Shown piece after piece: positions 27,286 to 36,122 of a DNA stretch of 64,000 nucleotides. Position numbers and translations under genes: made by a program. Source of the DNA: Promicromonospora iranensis (GTDB lineage Bacteria; Actinomycetota; Actinomycetes; Actinomycetales; Cellulomonadaceae); contig NZ_JAJQMN010000008.1 of NCBI RefSeq assembly GCF_028994775.1, forward strand, positions 124,001 through 188,000. The letters are read 5' to 3'. The notes under the pieces are model-generated. The model saw only the letters and a list, made by a program, of their open reading frames with translations. It searched no databases and had not been told where the DNA came from. The stretch's first letter is position 1; each line of letters opens with the position of its first letter.

Positions 27286-27915
27286 ATGAGGCGAACGTCG
27301 GGTCGGGTTGTCGCGCTGCTGGTGGCGGGGGTGTTCGCACTGAGCGGGTGCACCACCGGATCAGGGGACGACGCGGCGGGCGACGGCTCAGCGGGCGGCG
27401 AGCCGGCGGCCCCTGTCGAGGCGACCGGCTCCGCACGGACCGTGACCGGATCCATGGCCGAGACGACGGCGGACGTGCCCGGCGACGCGGGGATGCCCGG
27501 CACGCTGACCCTCACCCTGCGTGCGGTCGACGTGTCCGAGCAGACCATGACGGTGCGCTGGGCGCTGCGGTGGGACGGTGACGACGCCGAGCCGGACGCG
27601 GCCCTGTCCTACTACGACATGGGCCTCGGTACGGCGGTGAGCGTGATCGACCCGACCAACCTCAAGGCGTACCGGCCGTTCTGCACCGACGGCACATGGA
27701 AGGGCGAGGCGGTCGACGCCGTCCGGTGCAAGGCCTCGATGCTCGCCTCCGCACGTGACGAGGTGGGCAGCAAGTTCCCGAACCACGGCACGGTCGAGGG
27801 GTGGGCGTCGCTGCCCGCGCCGGAGGGTCGTCCGGCGACCGTCGACGTGATGCCGATCGAGGGCCTGCCCGGATTCACCCAGGCCGAGGTGACCTACCTG
27901 GACGGTGACTCGTGA
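27286..27915 (+). CDS. Putative lipoprotein paired with OmpA-domain protein
   Basis: A 209-residue exported protein of unknown function. Residues 1-21 are a lipoprotein signal with lipobox LSGC, the lipidated Cys being residue 22, followed by a Gly/Asp/Ser/Ala linker. The folded part starts near residue 50 with GSARTVTGSMAETT and includes LTLTLRAVDVSEQTMTVRWALRW, a beta-rich stretch of a type seen in lipoproteins next to OmpA-domain genes. Two Cys (FCTDG and RCKAS) could form a disulphide. The ATG has GAGAGGGAG upstream; the stop overlaps the GTG of the next gene, indicating coupled synthesis. Confidence 0.8.
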   Translation: MRRTSGRVVALLVAGVFALSGCTTGSGDDAAGDGSAGGEPAAPVEATGSARTVTGSMAETTADVPGDAGMPGTLTLTLRAVDVSEQTMTVRWALRWDGDDAEPDAALSYYDMGLGTAVSVIDPTNLKAYRPFCTDGTWKGEAVDAVRCKASMLASARDEVGSKFPNHGTVEGWASLPAPEGRPATVDVMPIEGLPGFTQAEVTYLDGDS

Positions 27916-28571
27916 CCCTGGCGGCAGGCGCGCTGGCGGCGGTGCTCGCCCTCGGCGTGGCCGGGACGGACGGGACGGCGGCACCCACGCCGTCGGCCGA
28001 CCCGGCCCTCATGGCGGAGATCGCCGAGCGGCAGCAGGCGGACCTCGAGGAGCTCTCGTCGGTGACGGTCACGGACGCGATGCGCGCCGCCGCGACCCTC
28101 GACCTGGTGGAGGAGGACGCCACCTGGGATCTCCTGGCGGAGGACGCCACCTGGGACCTGCGTCCGGACGACTCCACGACCCCGCTCGAGACGGTGATCG
28201 AGGAGGACGAGACGACGACGGTCCGCCTGACGTCCGACCTCCTCTTCCAGTTCGGCAAGCACCAGATCACGCGAACCGCCGGCGCGGCTGTCGGTGACCT
28301 GCTCGACGAGATCCCCCAGGACGCGAAGGTCGCCGTGGACGGTCACACCGACTCGATCGGTGAGGACCGGTTCAACCAGGAGCTGTCGGAACGCCGTGCC
28401 GACGCCGTCGCCGACGTTCTTCGCACCGCCCGCCCCGACCTGCGCCTGACGGTGAAGGGCCATGGCGAGGGGCGGCCCATCGCGGAGAACATCGTGGACG
28501 GCAAGGACAACCCGGTGGGGCGGGCCAAGAACCGACGGGTCGAGATCAGCTACGACGCGCCCACGGGCTGA
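27912..28571 (+). CDS. OmpA/MotB C-terminal domain protein
   Basis: A 219-residue exported protein whose C-terminal half is an OmpA-like peptidoglycan-binding domain, with the signature DGHTDSIGEDRFNQELSERR (about 142-161) and the ending GRAKNRRVEISY. In a monoderm it would bind the cell wall rather than an outer membrane. The N-terminus is a short hydrophobic signal; an acidic spacer contains a 9-residue tandem repeat (EDATWDL) encoded at 28113-28129 and 28140-28156. The GTG start lies in a GTGA overlap with the lipoprotein gene. The last 22 bp overlap the convergent IclR gene. Confidence 0.87.
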   Translation: MTLAAGALAAVLALGVAGTDGTAAPTPSADPALMAEIAERQQADLEELSSVTVTDAMRAAATLDLVEEDATWDLLAEDATWDLRPDDSTTPLETVIEEDETTTVRLTSDLLFQFGKHQITRTAGAAVGDLLDEIPQDAKVAVDGHTDSIGEDRFNQELSERRADAVADVLRTARPDLRLTVKGHGEGRPIAENIVDGKDNPVGRAKNRRVEISYDAPTG

Positions 28572-29347
28572 CCGAGGCCCGTGGAGATACGGGCGGCGGC
28601 GTCCCGCACCACGGGCACGAGGGCCTCGAGCCGCTCGGGCGGCATGTACGGGCGGGTCGCCGTGACGCTCACGGCCGCGACGATCGAACCCGACGCGTCC
28701 CGTACCGGGGCAGCGACGCAGAGGATCCCGGGCTCGTTCTCCTCGAGGTCGAAGGTGACGTCTCGTCCGGCCGAGATCTCCATGACCCGGACGAACGTGT
28801 CGGCGGTGAGCACGTCTCGCGCGAGGCCGTCGCCGCCGTCGGCCGTCGCCCCGGCGGGACGTTCGGCGACGAACTGGGCGCGCCACCGTGCCGGGCTGTC
28901 GAGGAGCAACGCCTTGCCGATGCCGGTGCGGGTCAGCGGCATGCGATGCCCGATCTGGGAGCGCATCACCGCCCCGCGCGTCCCCGGGATCTTGTCGAGG
29001 TAGAGCACCTGTCCGCGGTCCTCGATCGCGAGGTGGACCGTGTCGTGCACCCGCTCGGCGAGGGCGCGCAGGACCGGTGCGGCCACCCCCGTCACCGGGT
29101 TCTCCTGCAAGGCCTGGTAGCCGAGCTCGATCAGGGCGGGACCGAGCGCGTACGCGCCGTCGTCGAGCTGGCGGAGATAGCGCGTCGCGAGGAGCAGCTG
29201 GAGCAGGCGGTGGGTGGTGCTGCGGCTCACCCCTGTCTCCTCCGCGATCTCCCGCAGCCGTGTCCGGCCGCATGCGACGGCGTTGACGACGGCGATGCCG
29301 CGGGCGAGCGTCTGCGTACCCGGAGGAGGGTCGGACAGTACGGCCAT
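28550..29347 (-). CDS. IclR family regulator of the galactonate genes
   Basis: A 265-residue transcription factor with an N-terminal winged HTH (TRLREIAEETGVSRSTTHRLL, about 29-49) and the IclR effector domain (LEENEPGILCVAAPVRDASG near 200-220, closing with VRDAAARIS). It is divergent from dgoK-dgoA-dgoD and likely senses galactonate or 2-keto-3-deoxygalactonate. Its own -10 box TAGCCT at 29354-29359 is 6 nt from the ATG, so it is leaderless, and a palindrome lies between its promoter and that of dgoK, consistent with autoregulation plus operon control. Confidence 0.9.
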   Translation of the reverse strand: MAVLSDPPPGTQTLARGIAVVNAVACGRTRLREIAEETGVSRSTTHRLLQLLLATRYLRQLDDGAYALGPALIELGYQALQENPVTGVAAPVLRALAERVHDTVHLAIEDRGQVLYLDKIPGTRGAVMRSQIGHRMPLTRTGIGKALLLDSPARWRAQFVAERPAGATADGGDGLARDVLTADTFVRVMEISAGRDVTFDLEENEPGILCVAAPVRDASGSIVAAVSVTATRPYMPPERLEALVPVVRDAAARISTGLGQPVGAS

Positions 29348-29353
29348 CGGGTC

Positions 29354-29409
29354 AGGCTATCCCGATAATAGGGACGCGGTGCGAATAATCGGGACGCTGG
29401 CCCTAACGT
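29354..29409. promoter_or_regulatory. Divergent iclR/dgoK promoters with IclR operator candidate
   Basis: Minus -10 TAGCCT (29354-29359) and plus -10 TAACGT (29404-29409, 7 nt before the dgoK ATG) flank an inverted repeat, TCCCGATAAT at 29360-29369 and ATAATCGGGA at 29385-29394, one mismatch. Binding there would cover both -35 zones. Confidence 0.65.
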
Positions 29410-29416
29410 CCGGAAC

Positions 29417-30424
29417 ATGGCTCACGACGCACCGCCGCGCGACGCCGCGCTGGTCGCCCTCGACTGGGGCACCACCTCGTTCCGCGCCTGGCTCATGGAC
29501 GGCACGGGGTCGGTGCTCGACGGCGTCCGGACGGACGACGGCGCCCTCACGGTCTCGGGGCGGACGGACTCCCCCCAGGACCGGGCCGCCGCGTTCGAGG
29601 AGACCTTCACGCGCCTGTGCCGCCCCTGGCTCGACGAGCACCCCGGCGTGCCGGCGCTGTGCGCTGGGATGGCCGGCTCGAACCACGGCTGGGCCGAGGC
29701 CGGGTATCTCGACGTCCCTGCGGAGCTCGGCGACCTCGCCGGGCGGCTGACCGTCGTGCCGGCCGGGGACTCGGTGGTCCACATCGTGCCCGGGCTGCGG
29801 GCCACCGGCGCGGACCCGGACGTCATGCGCGGCGAGGAGGTCCAGCTCGCCGGCGCGCTCGCCGTGACGGCCGACCGGCCGGAGACGGTGGTGCTGCCGG
29901 GCACGCACTCCAAGTGGGTGCGCCTGGACGGCTCCCGCGTCACCGGCTTCACCACCGCGATGACCGGCGAGCTCTACGCCCTGCTGATGCGGGACAGCAT
30001 CCTCGCGCGGCTCGCGACGGGAGAGCCCGGCACCGAGGTCACCGACGCGTTCACCCGCGGGCTCGACACCGAGGCCGCGCAGGGGGACGAACGCGCGCTG
30101 ACCGCTCTGCTCTTCACGGCGCGGCCGCTCGTGCTCGCCGGCCGGCTGGACCCCACGGAGGTGGCCGACTACGTCTCCGGCCTGCTCATCGGCACCGAGG
30201 TCCGGCACTCGCTGCGCGGCGCCTCGTCCGGCGTCGTCGCGCTGTGCGGGCCACCGGCGACCCAGCATCGTTATCGCTGCGCGCTGGAGCGCGGCGGCGC
30301 GACCGTCCGCACGGTCGGGGAGGACGCCGCCGCCCACGGGCTCTGGCGCGTCGCACTGGACGCCGGCCTGGCGCCGGCAGGCCCGAACCTGTCCACCCCG
30401 AGCACCGAGGAGCAGCCCGCATGA
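29417..30424 (+). CDS. dgoK: 2-dehydro-3-deoxygalactonokinase
   Basis: ATP-dependent phosphorylation of 2-keto-3-deoxygalactonate to its 6-phosphate. The 335-residue protein opens with the phosphate-binding VALDWGTTSFRAWLMD and has the DgoK landmarks CAGMAGSNHGWAEAGYLDVP, DVMRGEEVQLAGAL and LPGTHSKWVRLDG, where the last two are the family's sugar- and nucleotide-binding segments. It begins a leaderless mRNA (TAACGT, 7-nt gap) and overlaps dgoA by ATGA. E. coli DgoK is of similar length. Confidence 0.94.
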   Translation: MAHDAPPRDAALVALDWGTTSFRAWLMDGTGSVLDGVRTDDGALTVSGRTDSPQDRAAAFEETFTRLCRPWLDEHPGVPALCAGMAGSNHGWAEAGYLDVPAELGDLAGRLTVVPAGDSVVHIVPGLRATGADPDVMRGEEVQLAGALAVTADRPETVVLPGTHSKWVRLDGSRVTGFTTAMTGELYALLMRDSILARLATGEPGTEVTDAFTRGLDTEAAQGDERALTALLFTARPLVLAGRLDPTEVADYVSGLLIGTEVRHSLRGASSGVVALCGPPATQHRYRCALERGGATVRTVGEDAAAHGLWRVALDAGLAPAGPNLSTPSTEEQPA

Positions 30425-31029
30425 CCACCCAGCCCACCGGCCTCGTGGCCATCCTTCGCGGCGTGACGCCCGACGACGCGGTCGCCGTGGCTGAGGCGGT
30501 CCTCGACGCCGGCTTCGACGCCGTCGAGGTGCCGTACAACTCCCCGGAGCCGCTCGAGTCCATCCGGCGGATCCGGGCGGCCGGCCCGCCAGACCGCCGC
30601 GTGGGGGCGGGCACCGTCCTCACCCCGGACGACGTGCGCCGGGCCGCCGACGCGGGCGCGTCCCTCATCGTCTCCCCCAACACCCGGGCGGACGTCGTCG
30701 CGGAGACCGTGCGGCTCGGCCTGGGGAGCTACCCCGGGGCGGCGACGCCGACCGAGGCGTTCGCCGCGCTCGACGCCGGTGCGCGCGCCGTGAAGCTGTT
30801 CCCGAGCACGACCATCGGCATCGACGGCATGCGGGCCTGGGCGAGCGTGCTGCCGCCCGGGACGGAGCTGGTGCCCGTCGGTGGCGTCGACACCACCAAC
30901 CTCGCTGCCTGGGCGGCCGCGGGCGCGGCCGGCGCAGGGGTCGGTACCTCCCTCTACCGGCCGGGCGACGCGCCGGCGACGGTCGGCGCGCGAGCCGCGG
31001 AGCTCGTCCGGATCTGGCACGACCGCTGA
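30421..31029 (+). CDS. dgoA: 2-dehydro-3-deoxy-6-phosphogalactonate aldolase
   Basis: Class I aldolase splitting 2-keto-3-deoxy-6-phosphogalactonate into pyruvate and glyceraldehyde 3-phosphate. The 202-residue product has the KDPG-aldolase-family core: [13 protein letters not shown], the Glu motif [25 protein letters not shown] and the Schiff-base Lys in ARAVKLFPS, with PVGGVDTTN as the phosphate site. The short PYNSP is typical of DgoA rather than Eda. It overlaps dgoK by 4 bp and is followed by dgoD after 34 nt. Confidence 0.93.
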   Translation: MTTQPTGLVAILRGVTPDDAVAVAEAVLDAGFDAVEVPYNSPEPLESIRRIRAAGPPDRRVGAGTVLTPDDVRRAADAGASLIVSPNTRADVVAETVRLGLGSYPGAATPTEAFAALDAGARAVKLFPSTTIGIDGMRAWASVLPPGTELVPVGGVDTTNLAAWAAAGAAGAGVGTSLYRPGDAPATVGARAAELVRIWHDR

Positions 31030-31063
31030 ACCCGCACCACCTGAACAGACTGAGAGGCACGCC

Positions 31064-32212
31064 GTGAAGATCACGTCGATGACGACATTCGCCCTGCCGC
31101 CGCGGTGGCTCTTCCTCAAGATCGAGACCGACGAAGGGATCGTCGGCTGGGGAGAGCCGGTTCTCGAGGGCCGGGCCGCCAGCGTCGCCGCCGCCGTCGA
31201 CGAGCTGTCGGACTACCTGATCGGCAAGGACCCCCGCCGGATCGAGGAGCACTGGACGGTGCTGTACCGCGCCGGGTTCTACCGCGGCGGCGGCATCCAC
31301 ATGAGCGCGCTCGCCGGTATCGACCAGGCGCTCTGGGACATCAAGGGCAAGGCGCTCGGCGTGCCCGTGCACGACCTGCTCGGCGGCCGGGTGCGCGACC
31401 GCATCAAGGTCTACTCGTGGATCGGCGGCGACCGCCCCGCCGAGACGGCGGCCGCCGCGAAGGACGCCGTCGAGCGGGGCTTCTCCGCGGTCAAGATGAA
31501 CGGTCCCGAGGAGCTCCAGTACCTCGACTCGCGCGACAAGGTGGAGAAGGTGGTCGCCAACGTCGCGGCGGTGCGCGAAGCGGTGGGGCCCGACATCGGC
31601 ATCGGCGTCGACTTCCACGGACGCGTGCACCGCCCCATGGCGCGCGTGCTGCTCGACGCGCTCCAGCCCTTCCATCTCATGTTCGTCGAGGAGCCGGTGC
31701 TGTCCGAGCACGTCGACGGCATCGCGGACGTGCTGCGGAGCTCGGCCACGCCGATCGCACTCGGGGAGCGGCTGTACTCGCGGTGGGACTTCAAGGACGT
31801 GATCACCTCGGGCGTGGTCGACATCATCCAGCCCGACCTCTCCCATGCCGGCGGGATCACCGAGGTCCGCAAGATCGCGGCGATGGCCGAGGCCTACGAC
31901 ATCGCCGTCGCCCCGCACTGCCCGCTCGGCCCCGTGGCCCTGGCCGCGTGCCTCCAGCTCGACGCCGTCGCCTACAACGCGGTGATCCAGGAGCAGAGCC
32001 TCGGGATCCACTACAACACCTCGAACGACCTGCTCGACTACATCGCCGACCCGACGGTCTTCGCCTACGAGGCAGGCTCCGTGGCCATTCCGCAGGGGCC
32101 AGGCCTCGGCATCGAGGTCAACGAGGACTACGTCCGCGAACGCGCCGCGGAAGGGCACCGCTGGCGCAACCCCGTCTGGCGGCACGCCGACGGCTCGTTC
32201 GCCGAGTGGTGA
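31064..32212 (+). CDS. dgoD: D-galactonate dehydratase
   Basis: Enolase-superfamily dehydratase turning D-galactonate into 2-keto-3-deoxygalactonate, the first step of the pathway. At 382 residues it equals the usual DgoD length. Mg ligand and catalytic regions are visible: [13 protein letters not shown] (first Asp), FVEEPVL (Glu), [12 protein letters not shown] (Glu), and the His base in [10 protein letters not shown] with a following IQEQS. The GTG start has GAGAGG upstream. There is no permease in the operon, so uptake must be encoded elsewhere. Confidence 0.95.
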   Translation: MKITSMTTFALPPRWLFLKIETDEGIVGWGEPVLEGRAASVAAAVDELSDYLIGKDPRRIEEHWTVLYRAGFYRGGGIHMSALAGIDQALWDIKGKALGVPVHDLLGGRVRDRIKVYSWIGGDRPAETAAAAKDAVERGFSAVKMNGPEELQYLDSRDKVEKVVANVAAVREAVGPDIGIGVDFHGRVHRPMARVLLDALQPFHLMFVEEPVLSEHVDGIADVLRSSATPIALGERLYSRWDFKDVITSGVVDIIQPDLSHAGGITEVRKIAAMAEAYDIAVAPHCPLGPVALAACLQLDAVAYNAVIQEQSLGIHYNTSNDLLDYIADPTVFAYEAGSVAIPQGPGLGIEVNEDYVRERAAEGHRWRNPVWRHADGSFAEW

Positions 32213-32276
32213 CGGGGCGGCCTCGGAGGTGCGGGACATTACACAGGTGCGGGGCGCCCGGCCGCCGTCCGGCACA

Positions 32277-32282
32277 TAGACT
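32277..32282 (+). promoter_or_regulatory. -10 box of guaA, leaderless
   Basis: TAGACT ends 6 nt before the GTG at 32289; the following 10 bases are identical to those before and into guaB3. Confidence 0.7.
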
Positions 32283-32288
32283 TGGCGG

Positions 32289-33899
32289 GTGACGTCACCC
32301 GCCACCGCTGGTTCAGGCCAGCCAGAGAGCCAGCCCCAGACCCCCCGCCCGGTCATCGTCGTCGACTTCGGCGCGCAGTACGCCCAGCTCATCGCGCGCC
32401 GGGTGCGCGAGGCGAAGGTGTACTCGGAGATCGTGCCGCACACGTTCACGGTCGAGCAGATGCTCGCCAAGGACCCGGCGGCCATCATCCTGTCCGGCGG
32501 CCCCTCCTCCGTGTACGCGGCGGGCGCCCCGTTCGTGGACCCCAAGCTGTTCGAGGCCGGCGTGCCGGTCATGGGCATCTGCTACGGGTTCCAGGCCATG
32601 GCGCAGGCACTGGGCGGCGAGGTGGCCCAGACCGGTCTGAGCGAGTACGGCGGCACCGAGGTCGAGGTCTGCGCCTCCGGCGTGCTGCTCGCCGACACAC
32701 CGGAGCACCAGACCGCGTGGATGAGCCACGGCGACGCCGTGCACAAGGCCCCCGTCGGGTTCGAGGTCCTCGCGACGTCGAGCGGCTCGCCCGTCGCGGC
32801 CTTCGAGGACACCAGCCGTCGTCTGTACGGCGTGCAGTGGCACCCCGAGGTGAAGCACTCGGCGCACGGCCAGACCGTGCTCGAGCACTTCCTCTACGAG
32901 GGCGCCGGGCTGCGGCCCGACTGGACCCCCGGCAACGTCATCGCCGACCAGGTCGCCGCCATCAAGGCGCAGATCGGCAGCTCCCGCGTCATCTGCGCGC
33001 TGTCCGGCGGCGTCGACTCGGCGGTGGCCGCGGCGCTCGTGCAGCGGGCCGTGGGCGACCAGCTCACCTGCGTGCACGTCGACCACGGCCTCATGCGGGC
33101 CGGCGAGGTCGAGCAGATCGAGAACGACTTCGTCGCCTCGACCGGCGTGCGCCTCATCGTCCGCGACGAGAAGGAGCGCTTCCTGACGGCGCTCGCGGGC
33201 GTCAGCGACCCGGAGACCAAGCGCAAGATCATCGGCCGCGAGTTCATCCGCGTCTTCGAGGACGCGCAGCGGGACATCGTCGCCGAGGCCGGCGAGCACG
33301 GCGAGGACGTGAAGTTCCTGGTGCAGGGCACCCTGTACCCGGACGTCGTGGAGTCCGGCGGCGGCGAGGGTGCCGCCAACATCAAGAGCCACCACAACGT
33401 GGGTGGCCTGCCCGACGACCTGGACTTCGACCTCGTCGAGCCCCTGCGGACCCTGTTCAAGGACGAGGTCCGCGCGGTGGGCCGCGAGCTCGGCGTGCCC
33501 GAGGAGATCGTCTCCCGCCAACCGTTCCCCGGTCCGGGCCTGGGCATCCGGATCGTCGGCGAGATCACCGCCGAGCGACTCGAGATCCTGCGGCGGGCCG
33601 ACGCGATCGCGCGTGAGGAGCTCACCAAGGCCGGGCTGGACAAGGAGATCTGGCAGTGCCCCGTGGTGCTGCTCGCCGACGTGCGCAGCGTCGGCGTCCA
33701 GGGTGACGGCCGCACGTACGGTCACCCGATCGTGCTGCGCCCGGTGTCGTCCGAGGACGCGATGACCGCGGACTGGACCCGCCTGCCCTACGACGTGCTG
33801 TCGACGATCTCGACGCGCATCACCAACGAGGTGCGTGAGGTCAACCGCGTGGTGCTCGACGTGACGAGCAAGCCGCCGGGCACCATCGAGTGGGAGTGA
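32289..33899 (+). CDS. guaA: GMP synthase (glutamine-hydrolysing)
   Basis: Aminates XMP to GMP using glutamine and ATP. The 536-residue protein has an N-terminal class-I amidotransferase domain ([18 protein letters not shown], nucleophile Cys98 in MGICYG, the His/Glu pair in VQWHPEV), then the ATP-pyrophosphatase P-loop [14 protein letters not shown], and the C-terminal dimerisation domain ending [13 protein letters not shown], the invariant family end. It is expressed from its own leaderless promoter. With guaB at 2 and guaB3 at 4759 it completes the GMP branch in this window. Confidence 0.98.
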   Translation: MTSPATAGSGQPESQPQTPRPVIVVDFGAQYAQLIARRVREAKVYSEIVPHTFTVEQMLAKDPAAIILSGGPSSVYAAGAPFVDPKLFEAGVPVMGICYGFQAMAQALGGEVAQTGLSEYGGTEVEVCASGVLLADTPEHQTAWMSHGDAVHKAPVGFEVLATSSGSPVAAFEDTSRRLYGVQWHPEVKHSAHGQTVLEHFLYEGAGLRPDWTPGNVIADQVAAIKAQIGSSRVICALSGGVDSAVAAALVQRAVGDQLTCVHVDHGLMRAGEVEQIENDFVASTGVRLIVRDEKERFLTALAGVSDPETKRKIIGREFIRVFEDAQRDIVAEAGEHGEDVKFLVQGTLYPDVVESGGGEGAANIKSHHNVGGLPDDLDFDLVEPLRTLFKDEVRAVGRELGVPEEIVSRQPFPGPGLGIRIVGEITAERLEILRRADAIAREELTKAGLDKEIWQCPVVLLADVRSVGVQGDGRTYGHPIVLRPVSSEDAMTADWTRLPYDVLSTISTRITNEVREVNRVVLDVTSKPPGTIEWE

Positions 33900-33905
33900 T
33901 CTCCT

Positions 33906-33937
33906 GCGGCCCCGTCCCTCTCCTGGGGCGGGGCCGC
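33906..33937. terminator. Bidirectional terminator after guaA
   Basis: A 13-bp stem (33906-33918 with 33925-33937, one T-G wobble) and a 6-nt loop between convergent guaA and prepilin peptidase. Confidence 0.85.
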
Positions 33938-33953
33938 GGTGCTGTGCGGAGGC

Positions 33954-34580
33954 TCATCCGCCGCTGAGCCGTGCCCAGCTCAGCCCGACGACGGCGCCCA
34001 GCAGCATGTACGGCCCGAAGGCGATGCCGGTCTTCCAGCCCGCCCGCCGCCCGAGCAGCAGGACGATCGCGACGACACCGGCCAGGATGTGCGCGGCGAA
34101 GACGCCGACCAGGAGCGTGGTCCAGGAATGCCAGGTCAGGACCACGCCGAGGCTGAGGGCGAGCTTGACGTCCCCGTACCCGATGCCGCCGCGCGGCGCG
34201 ACGTGGTACAGCAGCTGGTAGACGGCGAAGAACGCCAGACCGCCCAGCGCCGCCCGCCCGAGCGCAGCCCAGTCGCCGGTGCCGAGCGCTGCCAGGGCGA
34301 GCAGCGCCGCCATCGCCCAGGTGAGGGGATAGACCAGGGCGTTCGGCAGCCGGTGGGTGCGCGCGTCGATGACGCCGAGCGCCGCGCCCACGACGGCCAG
34401 CACGACGTACGCGGGCGTGAGCCAGCCCGGACCGCTCGCCCAGACCGCCCAGGCCACGGCCAGTGCGGCGACCACCGCGATGGTTCCCGCGTACGGCAGC
34501 ACCTCGCCCCGGGCCCGCCGGTACAGCCGGACGGCGAAGGGCGCGGCCGGGCTGGTCGCGGGGGGTTCGGTGGGGCTCAC
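33954..34580 (-). CDS. Prepilin peptidase, A24 family, short form
   Basis: A 208-residue polytopic aspartic protease that would process type IV prepilin-like signal peptides at the membrane. Both family Asp motifs are present: LGVIDARTHRLPNALVYP (first Asp) and GIGYGDVKLAL (second Asp in GxGD). The N-terminal methyltransferase-type cysteine domain of large PilD enzymes is absent, as in other actinobacterial short forms. About six helices are predicted. No pilin or tad/com genes are in the window. The GTG start follows a TAGCCT -10 box by 6 nt. Confidence 0.88.
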   Translation of the reverse strand: MSPTEPPATSPAAPFAVRLYRRARGEVLPYAGTIAVVAALAVAWAVWASGPGWLTPAYVVLAVVGAALGVIDARTHRLPNALVYPLTWAMAALLALAALGTGDWAALGRAALGGLAFFAVYQLLYHVAPRGGIGYGDVKLALSLGVVLTWHSWTTLLVGVFAAHILAGVVAIVLLLGRRAGWKTGIAFGPYMLLGAVVGLSWARLSGG

Positions 34581-34586
34581 CGGCCG

Positions 34587-34592
34587 AGGCTA
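34587..34592 (-). promoter_or_regulatory. -10 box of prepilin peptidase, leaderless
   Basis: TAGCCT (minus strand), 6 nt to the GTG at 34580. Confidence 0.55.
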
Positions 34593-34634
34593 CCGGCGCC
34601 CGTCCGGCCCCGCACCACACCGGGCGAGGGGATG

Positions 34635-34696
34635 GGCCGAACGTAGGGGTGATCGTCGCATGACGGCGGAGAGTGCGACCAGGCCTACGTTCGGCC
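34635..34696 (-). terminator. Nested hairpin overlapping glycosyltransferase stop
   Basis: Arms GGCCGAACGTAGG (34635-34647) and its exact complement (34684-34696) enclose a second stem GTCGCA/TGCGAC (34655-34660 and 34673-34678). The TAG stop of the glycosyltransferase lies inside the outer arm. Confidence 0.7.
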
Positions 34697-35911
34697 GGGG
34701 GCTGTTGTCAGGGCCGCCGCCTCCTGGTAGGTCCGCTCCGTCGCGACCAGCACCTCCGGCCAGTCCACGCCCGACGGCGGTATCGCGGCTCGCTCCAGCA
34801 GCCCGTCGAGCAGGCCCGGCTCGGCCACGAGCCGCACGAGTGCCGAGGTGAGTGCGGCGTCGTCGGGGACGAGGAGGCCAGTGGCGCCGTCGACCACCCG
34901 CTCGGCCACGCCCGAGTCGCTGTGGGCGATCACGCCGAGCCCCGCGGCCTGCGCCTCGAGCGCGGCGATCCCGAAGGCCTCGGCCGGGGAGGGTGCGACG
35001 AAGACGTCGGCGCGCGCATAGAGCCGCTTGAGCTCCGTGCTGTTGAGACGGCCGGGCAGGGAGACGACGTCGTGCAGCCCGTGCTCCGCGACGAACCGGC
35101 GTGCGGCCGCCCGCTCCGGGCCGTCCCCGGCGAGCGTCACGAACAGTGCTCCGTCGGGGAGCCGGGGCACCACGTCGGCGACCGCGGCGAGCAGCGGCAG
35201 CATCCGCTTGCGCGGGGCGAACCGGGCAGCAGCCACGAAGTGCACGCCTGAACCCTCGGGCCGCGCCTGGCGCTCGGTACGCGGCACCCGCCAGGCATCC
35301 AGGTCGAGACCGTTGGGCAGGATCGCGACGTCGGCGCCGCCGGCCCTCGTCCCGCCGGCTCCTGTCCCTGCCCCCGTCGCGCCGGTGCCCCGGCGCACGA
35401 GCCGCCGCAGCGGCGCCGCCGTCAGCTCGCTCACCGCCGACCACCGCACGGGCAGGCGCGACCAGCGGACCACGGCGTCGGCCGCGGCGAACAGGCGCCA
35501 GGCGCCGCCCCACACGCTGTGCACGGTCAGCACCGCGGGCAGCCCCAGCCGGGTCACGGGTCGCAGCGCGGCCTGCACGGTCGGTGCGAGCACGCCCATG
35601 TGCAGGTGCACGACGTCGGGCCGCTCGCCCCGTGCGATCGCCGCCCGGAGGCGGGCGGTCAGGTGGGCGGTGGAGCGGGGGTGGATCGGCCAGCCGCCCG
35701 GGATGCGCGCGGCGATGCGGTGGACGGTGACGCCGTCCTGGACGGTGGTGCTCACTCCGTGCGCGCCGGGCGCGGCCGGCGTGGTGGTGATGACCTCCAC
35801 GTCGTGGCCGGCCGCCGCCTGCTGGCGGGCGAGGCGGCTCACCTGGGCCTCGATCCCGCCGAGCAACGGGAGATAGGTGTCCGACACGTGAGTGATACGC
35901 ACGCTGGTCAT
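34685..35911 (-). CDS. GT4-type glycosyltransferase (GT-B fold)
   Basis: A 408-residue retaining glycosyltransferase with the group 1 layout: N-terminal acceptor domain opening with ITHVSDTYLPLLGGIEAQVS and a C-terminal nucleotide-sugar domain with VAAARFAPRKRMLPLLAAVA, LAGDGPER, LYARADVFVAPSPAEAFGI and ALEAQAAGLGVIA, the EX7E-type motif (Glu in AEAFG and E in LEAQ). It likely transfers a sugar to a lipid or polysaccharide on the cytoplasmic face. The ATG at 35911 is chosen over a GTG three codons later; neither has a clear ribosome site. No partner gene indicates the product. Confidence 0.85.
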   Translation of the reverse strand: MTSVRITHVSDTYLPLLGGIEAQVSRLARQQAAAGHDVEVITTTPAAPGAHGVSTTVQDGVTVHRIAARIPGGWPIHPRSTAHLTARLRAAIARGERPDVVHLHMGVLAPTVQAALRPVTRLGLPAVLTVHSVWGGAWRLFAAADAVVRWSRLPVRWSAVSELTAAPLRRLVRRGTGATGAGTGAGGTRAGGADVAILPNGLDLDAWRVPRTERQARPEGSGVHFVAAARFAPRKRMLPLLAAVADVVPRLPDGALFVTLAGDGPERAAARRFVAEHGLHDVVSLPGRLNSTELKRLYARADVFVAPSPAEAFGIAALEAQAAGLGVIAHSDSGVAERVVDGATGLLVPDDAALTSALVRLVAEPGLLDGLLERAAIPPSGVDWPEVLVATERTYQEAAALTTAPGRT

Positions 35912-36122
35912 CCTCGCACCCGGGGCGTCCGCGGGTGCGGCGTACCGGGAGCCGGCGCAGGAAGATCCCGTCCGCGACACCTGGCCGAGCGGGCCCTCGG
36001 CGAGGGCGTCGCTCGGCACGTCGGTGGTCGCGTCCGGGATCTGCGTCCTGCGGGGTCCGGCTCGGGGCCGCGGGGTGCGGCGGCGAGCGGTCCGGTGAGC
36101 ACCGCGGGCGGGCCGGGCCGCC

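Noticed and set aside
27912-28571. Evidence for an outer membrane (OmpA)
   Set aside because: Only the peptidoglycan-binding C-terminal domain is present, without the beta-barrel; this occurs in actinobacteria.
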